Below are positions 1-8,258 of a DNA stretch of 64,000 nt, piece by piece. Each line of letters begins with the position of its first letter. Within the stretch, counting starts at the first letter, position 1. Where the stretch lies: positions 1-64,000 of the forward strand of contig NZ_JAMOZL010000018.1 of assembly GCF_023667495.1 (NCBI RefSeq), written 5' to 3'. The notes under the pieces are model-generated. The model had not been told where the DNA came from, did not search any database, and saw only the letters and a program-made list of their open reading frames with translations. Source of the DNA: Dyadobacter sp. MSC1_007. GTDB taxonomy: Bacteria; Bacteroidota; Bacteroidia; Cytophagales; Spirosomataceae. Both the position numbers and the translations under genes were made by a program.

Positions 1-120
1 CAATAAAAACACTTTTTATTTACTAATTTTGAACCGCTTCTACAGCATTTTTTGCCTTCGGCCGCCAGCTAAATAGGTGGTCAATTTGCCACGGAATCAG
101 GTGGTCAACTTCTCCGAAAT
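1..120. mobile_element. Probable terminal region of an IS21-type insertion sequence, body to the left
   Basis: Two direct copies of AGGTGGTCAA lie at 75-84 and 99-108, 24 bases apart and separated by TTTGCCACGGAATC. Spaced terminal repeats of this TGGTCAA...CGGAAT type are typical, from memory, of IS21-family ends in Bacteroidota. No transposase reading frame is visible in the 120 bases available, so the body would lie outside the window. The repeats stop just before the stop codon of the neighbouring T9SS protein. The call rests on the repeat pattern alone and could be another repeat family. Confidence 0.4.
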
Positions 121-130
121 ACCCAGTGTA

Positions 131-1216
131 TCATGGAACCAGAACTTTTTTTGTCAGGACATCGGACTTTCCGCTTTGTAAAGAAAGAAGATACAGGCCG
201 GTTGGGACGATGCCCTTTGGTGTTAGCGTAAAAATGTTTCCTGAACGATTCAATGAAAATCCGATCGATTTTCCCATCATGTCGGAAAACCGGATGTTGG
301 CCGGATCGTCGTTTTTCAGGACGAATTTGATTTCTTTGTTGATAACCGGATTGCCGAGTAATTGGAATGCGACGCTGTTCGTATGGTTATCAATGGAGAT
401 GATGCGGGAGTTCTCCGAGGCTCCATCAAGGTCGACCATTCGGAGGCGGTAGTAATTGTTTCCTGCGAGAGGCGCCGGGTCCCGAAAATGGTAGTAAGTC
501 ATGCCGGTCGAGTTACCCTTTGCCTGAACCCGTCCGAGTGTGTTGAATTCATGAAGGTCTCCACTTCTTTCAATATCAAAATAGCTGCTGCCGGCCTCCT
601 CAGTCGTAGTCCAGGACAGTGACACAGCATTGTCCAGCAGTTCTCCTCCGAACCGTGTGAGTTTGACGGGCATAATCGCATGGCCACTCTTAAGAAAGCA
701 GCTAACCGGTGGTTCCTCGGCCTCAGATTGCGTTGTCCATATGTCGCCTTGGATAAAAGGCAAGTCATCGCATGCGTTGGGGACTAATAAAAGAATGTTA
801 TCAATTGTGACCTTGTAGAGCTTACCACCCAGATCTTCTTCTGTCACTGTAATGCCGGCGTACTGCGGCTTTACATCTTCATCGGGCAGATAGGCCGTCA
901 TGATGCTTATCGGTTCGTCGTTTGTATTGATAGCAATAGTAGTGAGCGCATCAGCCAGGTCGCCTGCACCTGGCGCCTTGCTATAATCGGGGTCAGGATA
1001 ATCGCTGAACAGCCAGAAATGCACGTACGCATACTTGTTTCCATTGTTCCTGTCTAATGTAAAGGAATACTTCACATTGACAGTACAATTTGCGCCGGTT
1101 GTCGAAACACTGTTTAATTCAATTATTGCATTGGTAACGGAACATGCGTCTGCAAACGCAAGGATCGGAGACAGGCCTGTAAAAAGCATCCAAACGATAG
1201 TGTTGATAGTTTTCAT
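131..1216 (-). CDS. T9SS type A sorting domain-containing secreted protein (short paralogue)
   Basis: The 361-residue protein starts with a Sec signal peptide (residues 1-23) and ends with a type IX secretion C-terminal domain of about 75 residues with NPV, MMGK and PTGLYLLSL-type strands and a terminal KKVLVP. Before it lies the common SWTTTEEAGSSYFDIERS / NYYRLRMVDLDG beta-sandwich module. Cargo with this tail is exported by T9SS across the outer membrane and then anchored or released. The protein matches its right-hand neighbour over the N-terminal and C-terminal parts but lacks about 130 central residues. No catalytic motif is recognised. Its stop codon lies next to the repeats of a probable IS end, so the final bases may be altered. 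Confidence 0.8.
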   Translation of the reverse strand: MKTINTIVWMLFTGLSPILAFADACSVTNAIIELNSVSTTGANCTVNVKYSFTLDRNNGNKYAYVHFWLFSDYPDPDYSKAPGAGDLADALTTIAINTNDEPISIMTAYLPDEDVKPQYAGITVTEEDLGGKLYKVTIDNILLLVPNACDDLPFIQGDIWTTQSEAEEPPVSCFLKSGHAIMPVKLTRFGGELLDNAVSLSWTTTEEAGSSYFDIERSGDLHEFNTLGRVQAKGNSTGMTYYHFRDPAPLAGNNYYRLRMVDLDGASENSRIISIDNHTNSVAFQLLGNPVINKEIKFVLKNDDPANIRFSDMMGKSIGFSLNRSGNIFTLTPKGIVPTGLYLLSLQSGKSDVLTKKVLVP

Positions 1217-1602
1217 AATACAGGAAGTTTAGTAATGCAAAACATACATTAATATACCTTCTAATTCTTGAAAGAATTAAATCCTGCAAGCGATCCTGTT
1301 TGTATTTTTTAAGTTTTTTGAAATATTTAATTACAATAAAACTATGTTTATATGCAATTGAAATAATTACTAAAAGTGCTTAGAATTTTTTACTATAATG
1401 TATTGATATATAGTTTATTATGTCGTCTACAAGTGAGCTAGTGGTGTTCTAAAAAACTAATTTTCGTGAGGCGTGAGGCGAACTTGTGGATCGATTATCT
1501 ACCGGATAGCGAGGTTCTCCGGCAAAGGTGAAGTGAATTGGTATAATTATATTGTCTAATTGTAGTAAACGCGTTCTTGATTCCTGGTTTTAGCGCGTGT
1601 GG

Positions 1603-1648
1603 TTCGACAAAAAGTGCCTTCAAAATGCGCCATTTTGAGGATGTCGAA
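1603..1648. repeat. Two-tier inverted repeat
   Basis: An inner perfect stem TCAAAATG/CATTTTGA (1620-1627 and 1631-1638) encloses a 3-base loop, and an outer arm TTCGACA/TGTCGAA (1603-1609 and 1642-1648) pairs around it with asymmetric bulges. It lies 75 bases past the stop of the longer T9SS gene and belongs to the same non-coding stretch as the second hairpin. There is no T-run, so it is more likely a repeat or RNA-stabilising fold than a terminator. Confidence 0.6.
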
Positions 1649-1661
1649 ACTGCCGTATTTT

Positions 1662-1709
1662 TATATACGCAAATAGTCGGAGTGCAATTTCCGGCCATTT
1701 GCGTATATA
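1662..1709 (-). terminator. Long hairpin downstream of the T9SS paralogue, possible terminator
   Basis: Perfect 13-base arms TATATACGCAAAT (1662-1674) and ATTTGCGTATATA (1697-1709) enclose a further CGG/CCG pair. The hairpin begins 13 bases past the stop codon of the gene ending at 1723. Read on the minus strand it is followed by a short AAAAATACGG stretch, not a T-run, so termination is plausible but not classical. The rest of 1217-1722 is AT-rich with no credible gene. Confidence 0.4.
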
Positions 1710-1722
1710 GCTTATTGGTGTA

Positions 1723-3153
1723 TTATGGGATTAGAACCTTCTTTGTAAGGATAGCGGATTTGCCTTTTTCTAATGAAAGAAGATACAGGCCGGTAGGCAC
1801 AATTCCCTTAGGTGTCAGCGTGAAAGTGTTTCCCGACCGGTTCAATGAGAATCCGATCGACCTTCCTGCCATATCCGAAAGTCTGATGTTGCCCGGATTG
1901 TCGTTTTTCAGGATGAACTTGATTTCCTTATTGACAACCGGGTTGCCGAGCAACTCGAACGCCACACTGTTGGCGTAGTTGGCTACTGAAATAATGCGGG
2001 ATTTTTCTGAGCTTCCATCCAGGTCCACCATCCGCAGGCGGTAATAATTGTTTCCTGATAGTGGCTGGCGGTCGACAAAATTATAGTGTACCGTGTTTCC
2101 GGAATTGCCTTTGGCATTGACACGGCCAAGTATTGAAAATTCCAGCAGATCGCTGCTCCGTTCGACATTGAAATGGCTGCTGCCCGCTTCTTCCGTGGTG
2201 GTCCAGGAAAGTGTAATTGCGTTGTCCAGGAGATTGCCTTCAAATTTTGCCAATTCAACCGGTAAGGTGGTGAGGCAATTGTTTTTCAGCTCGGCAACAA
2301 TCGAATTAGGTAGGCTTGGTGCGGTGAGTACGACCCAGATAGTTCTTTGGTCTTCCAGGAAATCGTATGCATAAGGTTGGTCTTTGCTTGCGATCGGCTC
2401 CAGTGCTGACAAATTGGTTGGGGGGCTTGTATAAATGAGTTCGTCGTCCGCTCCGAAAGTAGCTTCTCCATTGGTAAGTACTCCGTCGTCGAGGTACAGC
2501 TTGTAAGTTACTTCAAATGGGGTGGGGCTTGTTGATATGATATCGAGGTCGTAGGTGCGTGGCCCACTCGGGTCGTTGCAATTGATAAGGCCCGTGATGA
2601 CAGGGTCGTTGATCTGCAGGTTGAAGTTTTCATTGAAGCAATGGACAGTTGGGTTTGCGCTGGCTGCCTGTGTTGACCACACATCTCCCTTTAATATAGG
2701 GAGGTCCACACATGCGCCTGGAACCGGGAATTGGATATTGTTAATGGTTATTCTTGAAATGTCACCACCCAGGTCTTCTTCGATAATGCTAAGCCCTGTC
2801 AATGGTATTACATTGTCTACATCGGCACTATATGTGGGCAGTATTGATACCTCTCCGTCGGTATCGATGGCCAATGTTGCCAGTACCGCGCCGAGATCTG
2901 CGGCTTTCGGCGCTTTTTTATAATCGATATCGGGGTATTCACTTGGTTTCCAGAGGTGTACATAAGTGAATTTGTTTCCATTGTTCTTGTCGATGGTAAA
3001 CGAGAGGTTCACATTGACAATACAATTTTCACCGCTGGTGATAACACTGTTTAATTCAACTGCCGGATCGACCAGCGAGCATTGGGCCTTGGATTGGAAA
3101 TTCAGAGACAGGCACATGAGTAGTACCCATCCGAAGAGGTAAATTGTTTTCAT
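1723..3153 (-). CDS. T9SS type A sorting domain-containing secreted protein (long paralogue)
   Basis: Starting at the ATG at 3153 (MKTIYLFGWVLL...) gives 476 residues with a clean Sec signal peptide ending near SKAQ; the upstream in-frame extension would bury that signal. The order is signal peptide, an N-terminal domain shared with the short paralogue (LNSV, VNLSFTIDKNNGNKF, EEDLGGD), a central segment of about 130 residues unique to this copy, the TTEEAGSSHFNVERS module, and a T9SS tail ending KKVLIP. It is probably a surface or secreted structural or binding protein. The two genes are tandem duplicates in the same orientation, about 500 bases apart. Function is not recognised. Confidence 0.8.
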   Translation of the reverse strand: MKTIYLFGWVLLMCLSLNFQSKAQCSLVDPAVELNSVITSGENCIVNVNLSFTIDKNNGNKFTYVHLWKPSEYPDIDYKKAPKAADLGAVLATLAIDTDGEVSILPTYSADVDNVIPLTGLSIIEEDLGGDISRITINNIQFPVPGACVDLPILKGDVWSTQAASANPTVHCFNENFNLQINDPVITGLINCNDPSGPRTYDLDIISTSPTPFEVTYKLYLDDGVLTNGEATFGADDELIYTSPPTNLSALEPIASKDQPYAYDFLEDQRTIWVVLTAPSLPNSIVAELKNNCLTTLPVELAKFEGNLLDNAITLSWTTTEEAGSSHFNVERSSDLLEFSILGRVNAKGNSGNTVHYNFVDRQPLSGNNYYRLRMVDLDGSSEKSRIISVANYANSVAFELLGNPVVNKEIKFILKNDNPGNIRLSDMAGRSIGFSLNRSGNTFTLTPKGIVPTGLYLLSLEKGKSAILTKKVLIP

Positions 3154-3586
3154 GATAGAGGACGTTTGATAGTTATAAATTTTATAAATCAATATACGTC
3201 CTTAATCTTTGAATAGTTTAATTACTAAATTAAAAAATTGTGATTTTAAAGTATTTTCGAGTGTACGGTAAATCTTGTAAAAATACATCTATATACCTAT
3301 ACAAGAATAGTATTTTTATATAGAACTAAACCTATTTTTCACTATAAAAATACATTATTTGAGCAATTATAAATAGTTTGACTTGTAGTTGTACCGAATA
3401 CTAAGTGTATAGAATTAGTTATTTTATGCAACCAATGGATCAGTGATAAGTGATGATTGAACGAGAATTTCCCGGTGCATTATATCGGAATAATTATATT
3501 TTAATGCGGAACGTCGTCTTGGGAAGATTCAATTTTTGTTGAAGGTTGGAAACTATCACTTGATTTCAATTAGCAATACCTTTTGA
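3154..3586. other. AT-rich intergenic region without a recognised gene
   Basis: This stretch upstream of the longer T9SS gene is strongly AT-rich (many TATATA and TTTTA runs) with stops in all frames. It should contain that gene's promoter, but no clean TAnnTTTG box was found at a sensible distance. Its right end runs into a decayed gene fragment. Confidence 0.5.
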
Positions 3587-3778
3587 AAATTATTCCGTAG
3601 CCGCGTGCTCATTATCCAATCGGTGAGAAAGCTGGTGAAGCAGAATGAGCAATTGAAAGTTGAAAATGCGAGCGCAAGGCACCAGAATGGGGCTATTACT
3701 AATCGACTGGGTGCGCTCGAAGCGACAATCAGCAAAATGCTCGACAATCGGATTGGGATGCCAATCAGTGGTAAGTAG
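3587..3778 (+). pseudogene. Remnant of a coiled-coil protein C-terminus (tail-fibre/S74 chaperone-like)
   Basis: An open frame of 63 codons has no credible start. It encodes a heptad-rich helix with IIQSVRKLVKQNEQLKVEN followed by ITNRLGALEATISKML, then a TAG stop. In Bacteroidota, proteins with a C-terminal intramolecular chaperone domain (Peptidase S74, tail fibre type) often end in just this kind of coiled coil with a RLxALE motif. Only the last 60 or so residues survive, and TGA at 3584-3586 closes the frame upstream. It is best read as the tail of a gene whose body has been deleted. Confidence 0.5.
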
Positions 3779-3802
3779 TCATATATTTTGACCAGGGCAG
3801 AT

Positions 3803-4702
3803 TTATAAAGTTCTGGTCAAAACCAAAATATCGTCATCGTTAAGACAATATTTCATCTTTGCCTGATCCTTAAAATTAAATACATGCCCGTCGCGACGCA
3901 CTTCTTCGATCAGTGAAAAGTCGGCTTCGTGGAAAAGCCAGCCTTCTTTTTGGGGTGGCATGGTTGCGAAGATGCCTTCTTCGGGCATACCTTTATCCGG
4001 TGTTGTATAAATGGCAGCAAAGCCATAATTGATGTCCACGGCTGGTGACCAGGGTGCATTTCCGATGGTTTGGGAAACTACGGTGTAAGCCTGATTTTCC
4101 AGTGCCCGCGCGCGTGCCCCCACATGCACACGAGTTGCGCCTCGGATGGTTTCCGTGCAACTAGGTGCCAGGATGAGCGTTGCCCCCGCTTCACATAGCT
4201 TTTGAGAGCCCAGCGCAAATTCCACATCATAGCATATCTGAATACCAAATTTGCCCCAGGGCGCTTCAAATACGGTCAATTGTTTAGGGGCGCTCTCAAT
4301 TCCCCATTCCTCATTTTCGAACCGGGTCATGAAAAACTTGTCCTGATATCCGGCAAATCCTCGTGCGGAAAAAACATAGGCACGGTTCACGCGCAGCCCG
4401 CCGTCGATAACCGGAATGCTCGGCGCCACAATGACGACATGATACTTGGCGGCCAGTTTTTCGAAAGTTTCGCAAAAATCAGATTTGAGAACATCAAGTT
4501 CCTCCACTTGCCTGCGAATATCTTGTCTCATCGCATCTGAAAAAATGCTCACGATCTCCATTGCCCCGTATTCAGGAAAGAGCAGCAATTCTGCGCCTCT
4601 ATCGGCAGCTTCCGCAACCCAGCGCTCTGTGTGGGCCTGCCAGGCTGCAAAGCTGCTATGTTCGGTGATCGGATATTGGGCCGCTGCTATATTAACACGC
4701 AT
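3803..4702 (-). CDS. Carbon-nitrogen hydrolase (nitrilase superfamily)
   Basis: The 299-residue enzyme shows the Glu-Lys-Cys triad of the nitrilase superfamily: Glu in LLFPEYG near residue 44, Lys in YQDKFFMTRFE near 137, and Cys in IQICYDVEF near 170. The family hydrolyses C-N bonds in amides, nitriles or N-carbamoyl compounds through a thioester intermediate; the substrate here is unknown. No signal peptide is seen, so it is cytoplasmic. ATG at 4702 is preferred over an in-frame TTG two codons upstream. It starts 9 bases after the stop of the GNAT gene, so the two are probably co-transcribed. Confidence 0.88.
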   Translation of the reverse strand: MRVNIAAAQYPITEHSSFAAWQAHTERWVAEAADRGAELLLFPEYGAMEIVSIFSDAMRQDIRRQVEELDVLKSDFCETFEKLAAKYHVVIVAPSIPVIDGGLRVNRAYVFSARGFAGYQDKFFMTRFENEEWGIESAPKQLTVFEAPWGKFGIQICYDVEFALGSQKLCEAGATLILAPSCTETIRGATRVHVGARARALENQAYTVVSQTIGNAPWSPAVDINYGFAAIYTTPDKGMPEEGIFATMPPQKEGWLFHEADFSLIEEVRRDGHVFNFKDQAKMKYCLNDDDILVLTRTL

Positions 4703-4711
4703 ATTCAATTT

Positions 4712-5314
4712 TTACTGACTAAGAGATTTTGTCCAGAAAATCATTGTTTTAGGGCTGGAAACAGCTTCCCCGACGTCGGGCCATTCCATGGTGCTTTGCA
4801 GAGAAGGCTCTTTTCGATAGCCGCGTTTTACCCAGAATGCATCATTAGGGCGATAGTTTGCCTGTTTCACCGGGTGATTATCGCCACGGTCTACGGAACA
4901 AAAACAACTTAATGTATAGTTTCCAAAACTCCTGGCGTGCGCCTCGCGTTCATCGAAGAAGCGGTGACCGATTCCCATCCCACGGTAGGCCGGTAGCAGG
5001 ATGCTTTCTCCAAAATAAAAGACGGAAGAAACTTCAAAACCGGCATCCTCAAAAGGCTTGCGAACCTCGGCAGTCTCATCTTCCAAGGGAATGCAGGTAG
5101 TGGCGCCTACCATATCACTGCCGTCATAAACCGCAAAAAGAAACGATCGTGCTGCCCGGAAATAGGTTTGCAGATATGCTCTTTCGTATTCAACACTCCC
5201 CTCATATAAATAGGGATAATCGCGAAAAACGGCAATGCGGAGCGCTGCCAGATCGTCAAAAACGGTTTCAATGGCAGTGCCAGTTTTGCTGATAAATGTC
5301 AGTTGATCAGTCAT
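4712..5314 (-). CDS. GNAT family N-acetyltransferase
   Basis: The protein of about 200 residues has the GNAT fold: an acceptor-side beta strand (SFLFAVYDGSDMVGATTCI), then the acetyl-CoA binding loop LLPAYRGMGIGHRFFDEREAHA matching the R-x-x-G-x-G/A pattern near residues 120-135. ATG at 5314 (MTDQLTF) overlaps the end of the upstream gene by 8 bases and is preferred to a longer start at 5338. It sits between a SnoaL-like protein and an amidohydrolase in one tightly packed minus-strand run, which suggests a shared small-molecule role. The acceptor is unknown. Confidence 0.85.
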   Translation of the reverse strand: MTDQLTFISKTGTAIETVFDDLAALRIAVFRDYPYLYEGSVEYERAYLQTYFRAARSFLFAVYDGSDMVGATTCIPLEDETAEVRKPFEDAGFEVSSVFYFGESILLPAYRGMGIGHRFFDEREAHARSFGNYTLSCFCSVDRGDNHPVKQANYRPNDAFWVKRGYRKEPSLQSTMEWPDVGEAVSSPKTMIFWTKSLSQ

Positions 5315-5720
5315 GCAAGGGTTTGGAAACCAGTTCAATCCAAAGTGGGAGATTGTAATAGGTCGTTACCCTGCTTATTTTGTTGTCCTTCAATTCAAGA
5401 AAGGCAGCTGCTGGCAGTACATAAGTTTGTCCATAAGCTTCCGGCAATCCTTCCTCTCCTTTTTTATAAATCCCATTCACAACAAATTCAACGGCAATGC
5501 GGGTATTTGTTGGTTCGGTGAAGAATACCATATCAGTTAGCGTTTCTTCGTACGATTCATCCATTTGTTGAAGGAATTCGGTGAATTTTTCCAGTCCTAT
5601 CCGGACGTCGCCCTGATTGGCTTCGTGCCTTACCTCCGGGTGCAGAAGGGCCAGCATGCCGTCCCAGTTTTTCGCATTGAAGTTTTGATAGTATTGCTGA
5701 ACAATTTCAAGTGATGTCAT
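5307..5720 (-). CDS. Nuclear transport factor 2 / SnoaL-like domain protein
   Basis: Starting at MTSLEIVQQYYQNFNAKNWDGML (ATG at 5720) the protein has 137 residues and follows the NTF2-like cone fold: an N-terminal helix, a HPEVRHEANQGDVRIGLEKFTEFL segment, then beta strands with VEFVVNGIYKK and a C-terminal FLELKDNKISRVTTYYN strand typical of SnoaL-like ketosteroid isomerase relatives. Such proteins are small-molecule binding or isomerase domains; no catalytic assignment can be made. The upstream in-frame extension would run into the preceding gene and lacks family similarity. Confidence 0.8.
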   Translation of the reverse strand: MTSLEIVQQYYQNFNAKNWDGMLALLHPEVRHEANQGDVRIGLEKFTEFLQQMDESYEETLTDMVFFTEPTNTRIAVEFVVNGIYKKGEEGLPEAYGQTYVLPAAAFLELKDNKISRVTTYYNLPLWIELVSKPLHD

Positions 5721-5767
5721 TTCAAACAAATAATTAAAGGATATTCTATAAACAAACAGGTGCGATA

Positions 5768-6175
5768 CTAATTTGAAAAGGGCGTTTTGGTAAAGGAAAC
5801 CTGCCCATTGGCATCTTTGGTATACACTGCCAAACAATTGGAATTGTAGGTTGGGTTGAAGTGCGGCTCTGCCGGATCGAGTTGTTGCGGGAAGGGTTTC
5901 TTACGGCCAAAGAAATACACTTTTGTGCTGCCATATTTCGTGTAGGGCATTAAATCGCCATATTTCTTCATCTCGTCCCAGGGCGTCCCTTCGGCGGTTA
6001 CGGCGTACACCCGAACGATCGGGCCGGTATTGTTTGCATTCCGGAACACGGCAACTTCTTTGAAATTACCTTTCAGATCGGATACGCTTGGCTGAGATGT
6101 GGAGTCGTAAACGATATAGCCTATGATGCCAGCCAGCACCAATAGTAACAGGTTTTTCTTGTTCTTGAAGATCAT
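5768..6175 (-). CDS. Hypothetical single-pass membrane-anchored protein
   Basis: This 135-residue protein has a lysine-rich start and one hydrophobic helix (residues about 8-24, LLLLVLAGIIGYIVY), either an uncleaved signal anchor or a signal peptide. The rest is a soluble, periplasm-facing domain rich in aromatics (VRVYAVTAEGTPWDEM, KVYFFGRKKPFP). It is not recognised as a characterised family. Its position between a membrane glycosyltransferase and the small enzymes suggests only co-orientation, not a function. Confidence 0.6.
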   Translation of the reverse strand: MIFKNKKNLLLLVLAGIIGYIVYDSTSQPSVSDLKGNFKEVAVFRNANNTGPIVRVYAVTAEGTPWDEMKKYGDLMPYTKYGSTKVYFFGRKKPFPQQLDPAEPHFNPTYNSNCLAVYTKDANGQVSFTKTPFSN

Positions 6176-6207
6176 AGGCCTTTACCAGAGTTTGATCCGA
6201 AAGTTAC

Positions 6208-8190
6208 TCAATGCGAAGAAATATAGATCCATTTTGAATTATCGCTCCAATGCAGCCTGTAACGGTGACCATGATAAACAAACTCTTTCCCTTCGTCGAG
6301 CTCGGATACGATGACATCTGGCCGGAATGTAGGTTTTTCAAGTTTTTTCGAAGGGTTTTCAACCAGCACGTGCTCGAAAATGCGGCCAGGTTCTCTCAAA
6401 ATGTATTGATATGCATAGTCATAACTCGCTTCGGTAAAATTAAAACCGATTGTTTTAGGATGCAGCGCACTCACCTGCTTTTGAAGTTCTTGCAATTCAG
6501 GCCAGTATTCGCCCCAAATGATCTCTTCGGGGCTCGCCCACAAAATACTTTTCTGTTTCAGATTGTTGTTGGTTGAATCTATCTGAATGTTGAGGTGGAG
6601 CGCCGAATTAACGGGCGGAAACACAGATTCAAAAAACCATTTGGTCGAAAGCAGCGGGTGCGTTACGCTCAGCAAGGCAAAGGGCAATGCACACAACCAC
6701 AGAAAAATGCTGAGTATTCTTGCAAAAAAAGCCGACAAAACCGACCCGTAGACCATTCCTACCGCCGGTGATGCAAGCAGGAAAAAGGCGATATGCAGCC
6801 TGGAACCATAGATCTGGTAAGCAATGAAGAAGCAGAAAATCAGGAAGCTGATGAATGCAAGCGCGGCGTACCATTTCGCCGTTTTTGATAGTCGCGCCAC
6901 GAACAGCAATGGAATGCTCAACAATATGAGCCACATCGCGAAAAAATTGTGGGCGAAATCTTCATTGAAATTGAGCTTGTTCATTTTGAATGGCATACCC
7001 GTTCTGGGATCGTTCAAAGGGACGTCGAGGGCGTTGTGCAGACTGTTAAGCAGGTTTTCGAGGAAGATATTATATTGATTTCCAGGAGAAACAAACCCCA
7101 AATGCAGGAAAATATGCTTGGAAAGGGTAGAAATATAGTCGCCGAGGCCACGCAGATGCGTCTTATTTCCATTGCTCATGTTCCCGATGGGAGAGTCGAA
7201 AATCTGCCATGTTTTGTACCAGAACGGTACATTGAGCAGCAACGTCAAAGCCAGGGTACCCACAATCAGCGACGTGAGCACTTTCCAGTTAACCGGCTTT
7301 TTCAGCATTGAAACAAATAAATAGGCACCGAATGGCAATGCGTAGAAGACAAACGTGCCCTTTGTCATCATTCCCAGCGCGCAGGAAACTGCGATCAGCG
7401 CTATTGCGGGGATTCTTTTTGTTTTGGTATAATCAAAAACATGAAAAGCGGTTGCCAGGATAAAAAAGCCAACTACAAGGTCATTCTGGGTGGTTGTAGC
7501 TTCCAGAACGACGATAGGCAGAGAGGCGGCGAAACATAACGCGACTTGCATGGCCACCCTCGACCCGGCAAATGTTTCGATCAGCAAGGAGACAATAGCG
7601 AGCGAACCTGCGAAACACAGCCATTGAAGCAGTTGGAAATATCTTTCGGAACTGGATAACAGAAATGTATGCAAATGCACATATTCCGAAAACGGGCTGA
7701 ACGAGATCGACCGTTCGATATGGGAAGCATAATGGTTGACATTACCATTCTGAACCCAATAGCCAAGTCTGCTGAGGTGATAACTTAAAGAATCGAGGTT
7801 ATTAGGCGTGGCTACGACGGCTACAATGAGGGTAATGCTTAAAATCGAAGCCAGCATGAATGTGGTTAACAGTCCCAAATGGCCGATAAAACGGCGCGCT
7901 GATGTAATCCAATTGCGGGAAATGCTGCCCAATGAAATGCGGTGAGCGTTGCGGAGTCTGAGAAACAGCAGAAATAAGCCAATATCCAACACGGCCCAGC
8001 TTCCTGCAACCGCAAAACTGTTAATTGCATTGATAGCGCCCAGTAACTCGGTGGAGACAGCAATAAAGAAAAAGAGGCCGGTTGCGGCGGTAAGCAGGGA
8101 ACGGCGGAAAGACTGTTGTAAATCTTTATAAAATGCCAGGTAACAATCGGCCGATGCGAGCCAGATCGCCAGTGGTATCAAAAGGATCAT
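6208..8190 (-). CDS. GT39/ArnT-like integral membrane glycosyltransferase
   Basis: The 660-residue protein has roughly 11-13 hydrophobic helices in the first 500 residues and a C-terminal soluble domain of about 130 residues. The first large external loop carries NNLDSLSYHLSRLGYWVQNGNV, like the acidic-residue/YHLxR motif of GT39/PMT and GT83 (ArnT-type) polyprenyl-phosphate-sugar transferases. Such enzymes move sugars from lipid carriers to lipids or proteins on the outer face of the inner membrane. Donor and acceptor are unknown. A TAGCTTTG promoter box lies about 37 bases upstream of the ATG. Confidence 0.7.
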   Translation of the reverse strand: MILLIPLAIWLASADCYLAFYKDLQQSFRRSLLTAATGLFFFIAVSTELLGAINAINSFAVAGSWAVLDIGLFLLFLRLRNAHRISLGSISRNWITSARRFIGHLGLLTTFMLASILSITLIVAVVATPNNLDSLSYHLSRLGYWVQNGNVNHYASHIERSISFSPFSEYVHLHTFLLSSSERYFQLLQWLCFAGSLAIVSLLIETFAGSRVAMQVALCFAASLPIVVLEATTTQNDLVVGFFILATAFHVFDYTKTKRIPAIALIAVSCALGMMTKGTFVFYALPFGAYLFVSMLKKPVNWKVLTSLIVGTLALTLLLNVPFWYKTWQIFDSPIGNMSNGNKTHLRGLGDYISTLSKHIFLHLGFVSPGNQYNIFLENLLNSLHNALDVPLNDPRTGMPFKMNKLNFNEDFAHNFFAMWLILLSIPLLFVARLSKTAKWYAALAFISFLIFCFFIAYQIYGSRLHIAFFLLASPAVGMVYGSVLSAFFARILSIFLWLCALPFALLSVTHPLLSTKWFFESVFPPVNSALHLNIQIDSTNNNLKQKSILWASPEEIIWGEYWPELQELQKQVSALHPKTIGFNFTEASYDYAYQYILREPGRIFEHVLVENPSKKLEKPTFRPDVIVSELDEGKEFVYHGHRYRLHWSDNSKWIYISSH

Positions 8191-8226
8191 GTATGGGAAG
8201 GGATTCCTGTTTGGCTAATGTCTGCC

Positions 8227-8234
8227 CAAAGCTA
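8227..8234 (-). promoter_or_regulatory. Candidate Bacteroidota -7 promoter box (TAGCTTTG)
   Basis: On the minus strand TAGCTTTG matches TAnnTTTG, and its 3' end is 36 bases from the glycosyltransferase ATG at 8190. No convincing -33 TTTG is seen at the usual distance, so the assignment rests on the -7 box and its position. Confidence 0.3.
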
Positions 8235-8258
8235 AGTATTTCGAAGAAAACTACCGCA

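Noticed and set aside
1577..1978. Plus-strand open frame across the hairpins and the end of the long T9SS gene
   Set aside because: It runs through hairpins and antisense to the conserved T9SS tail, so it is probably fortuitous.
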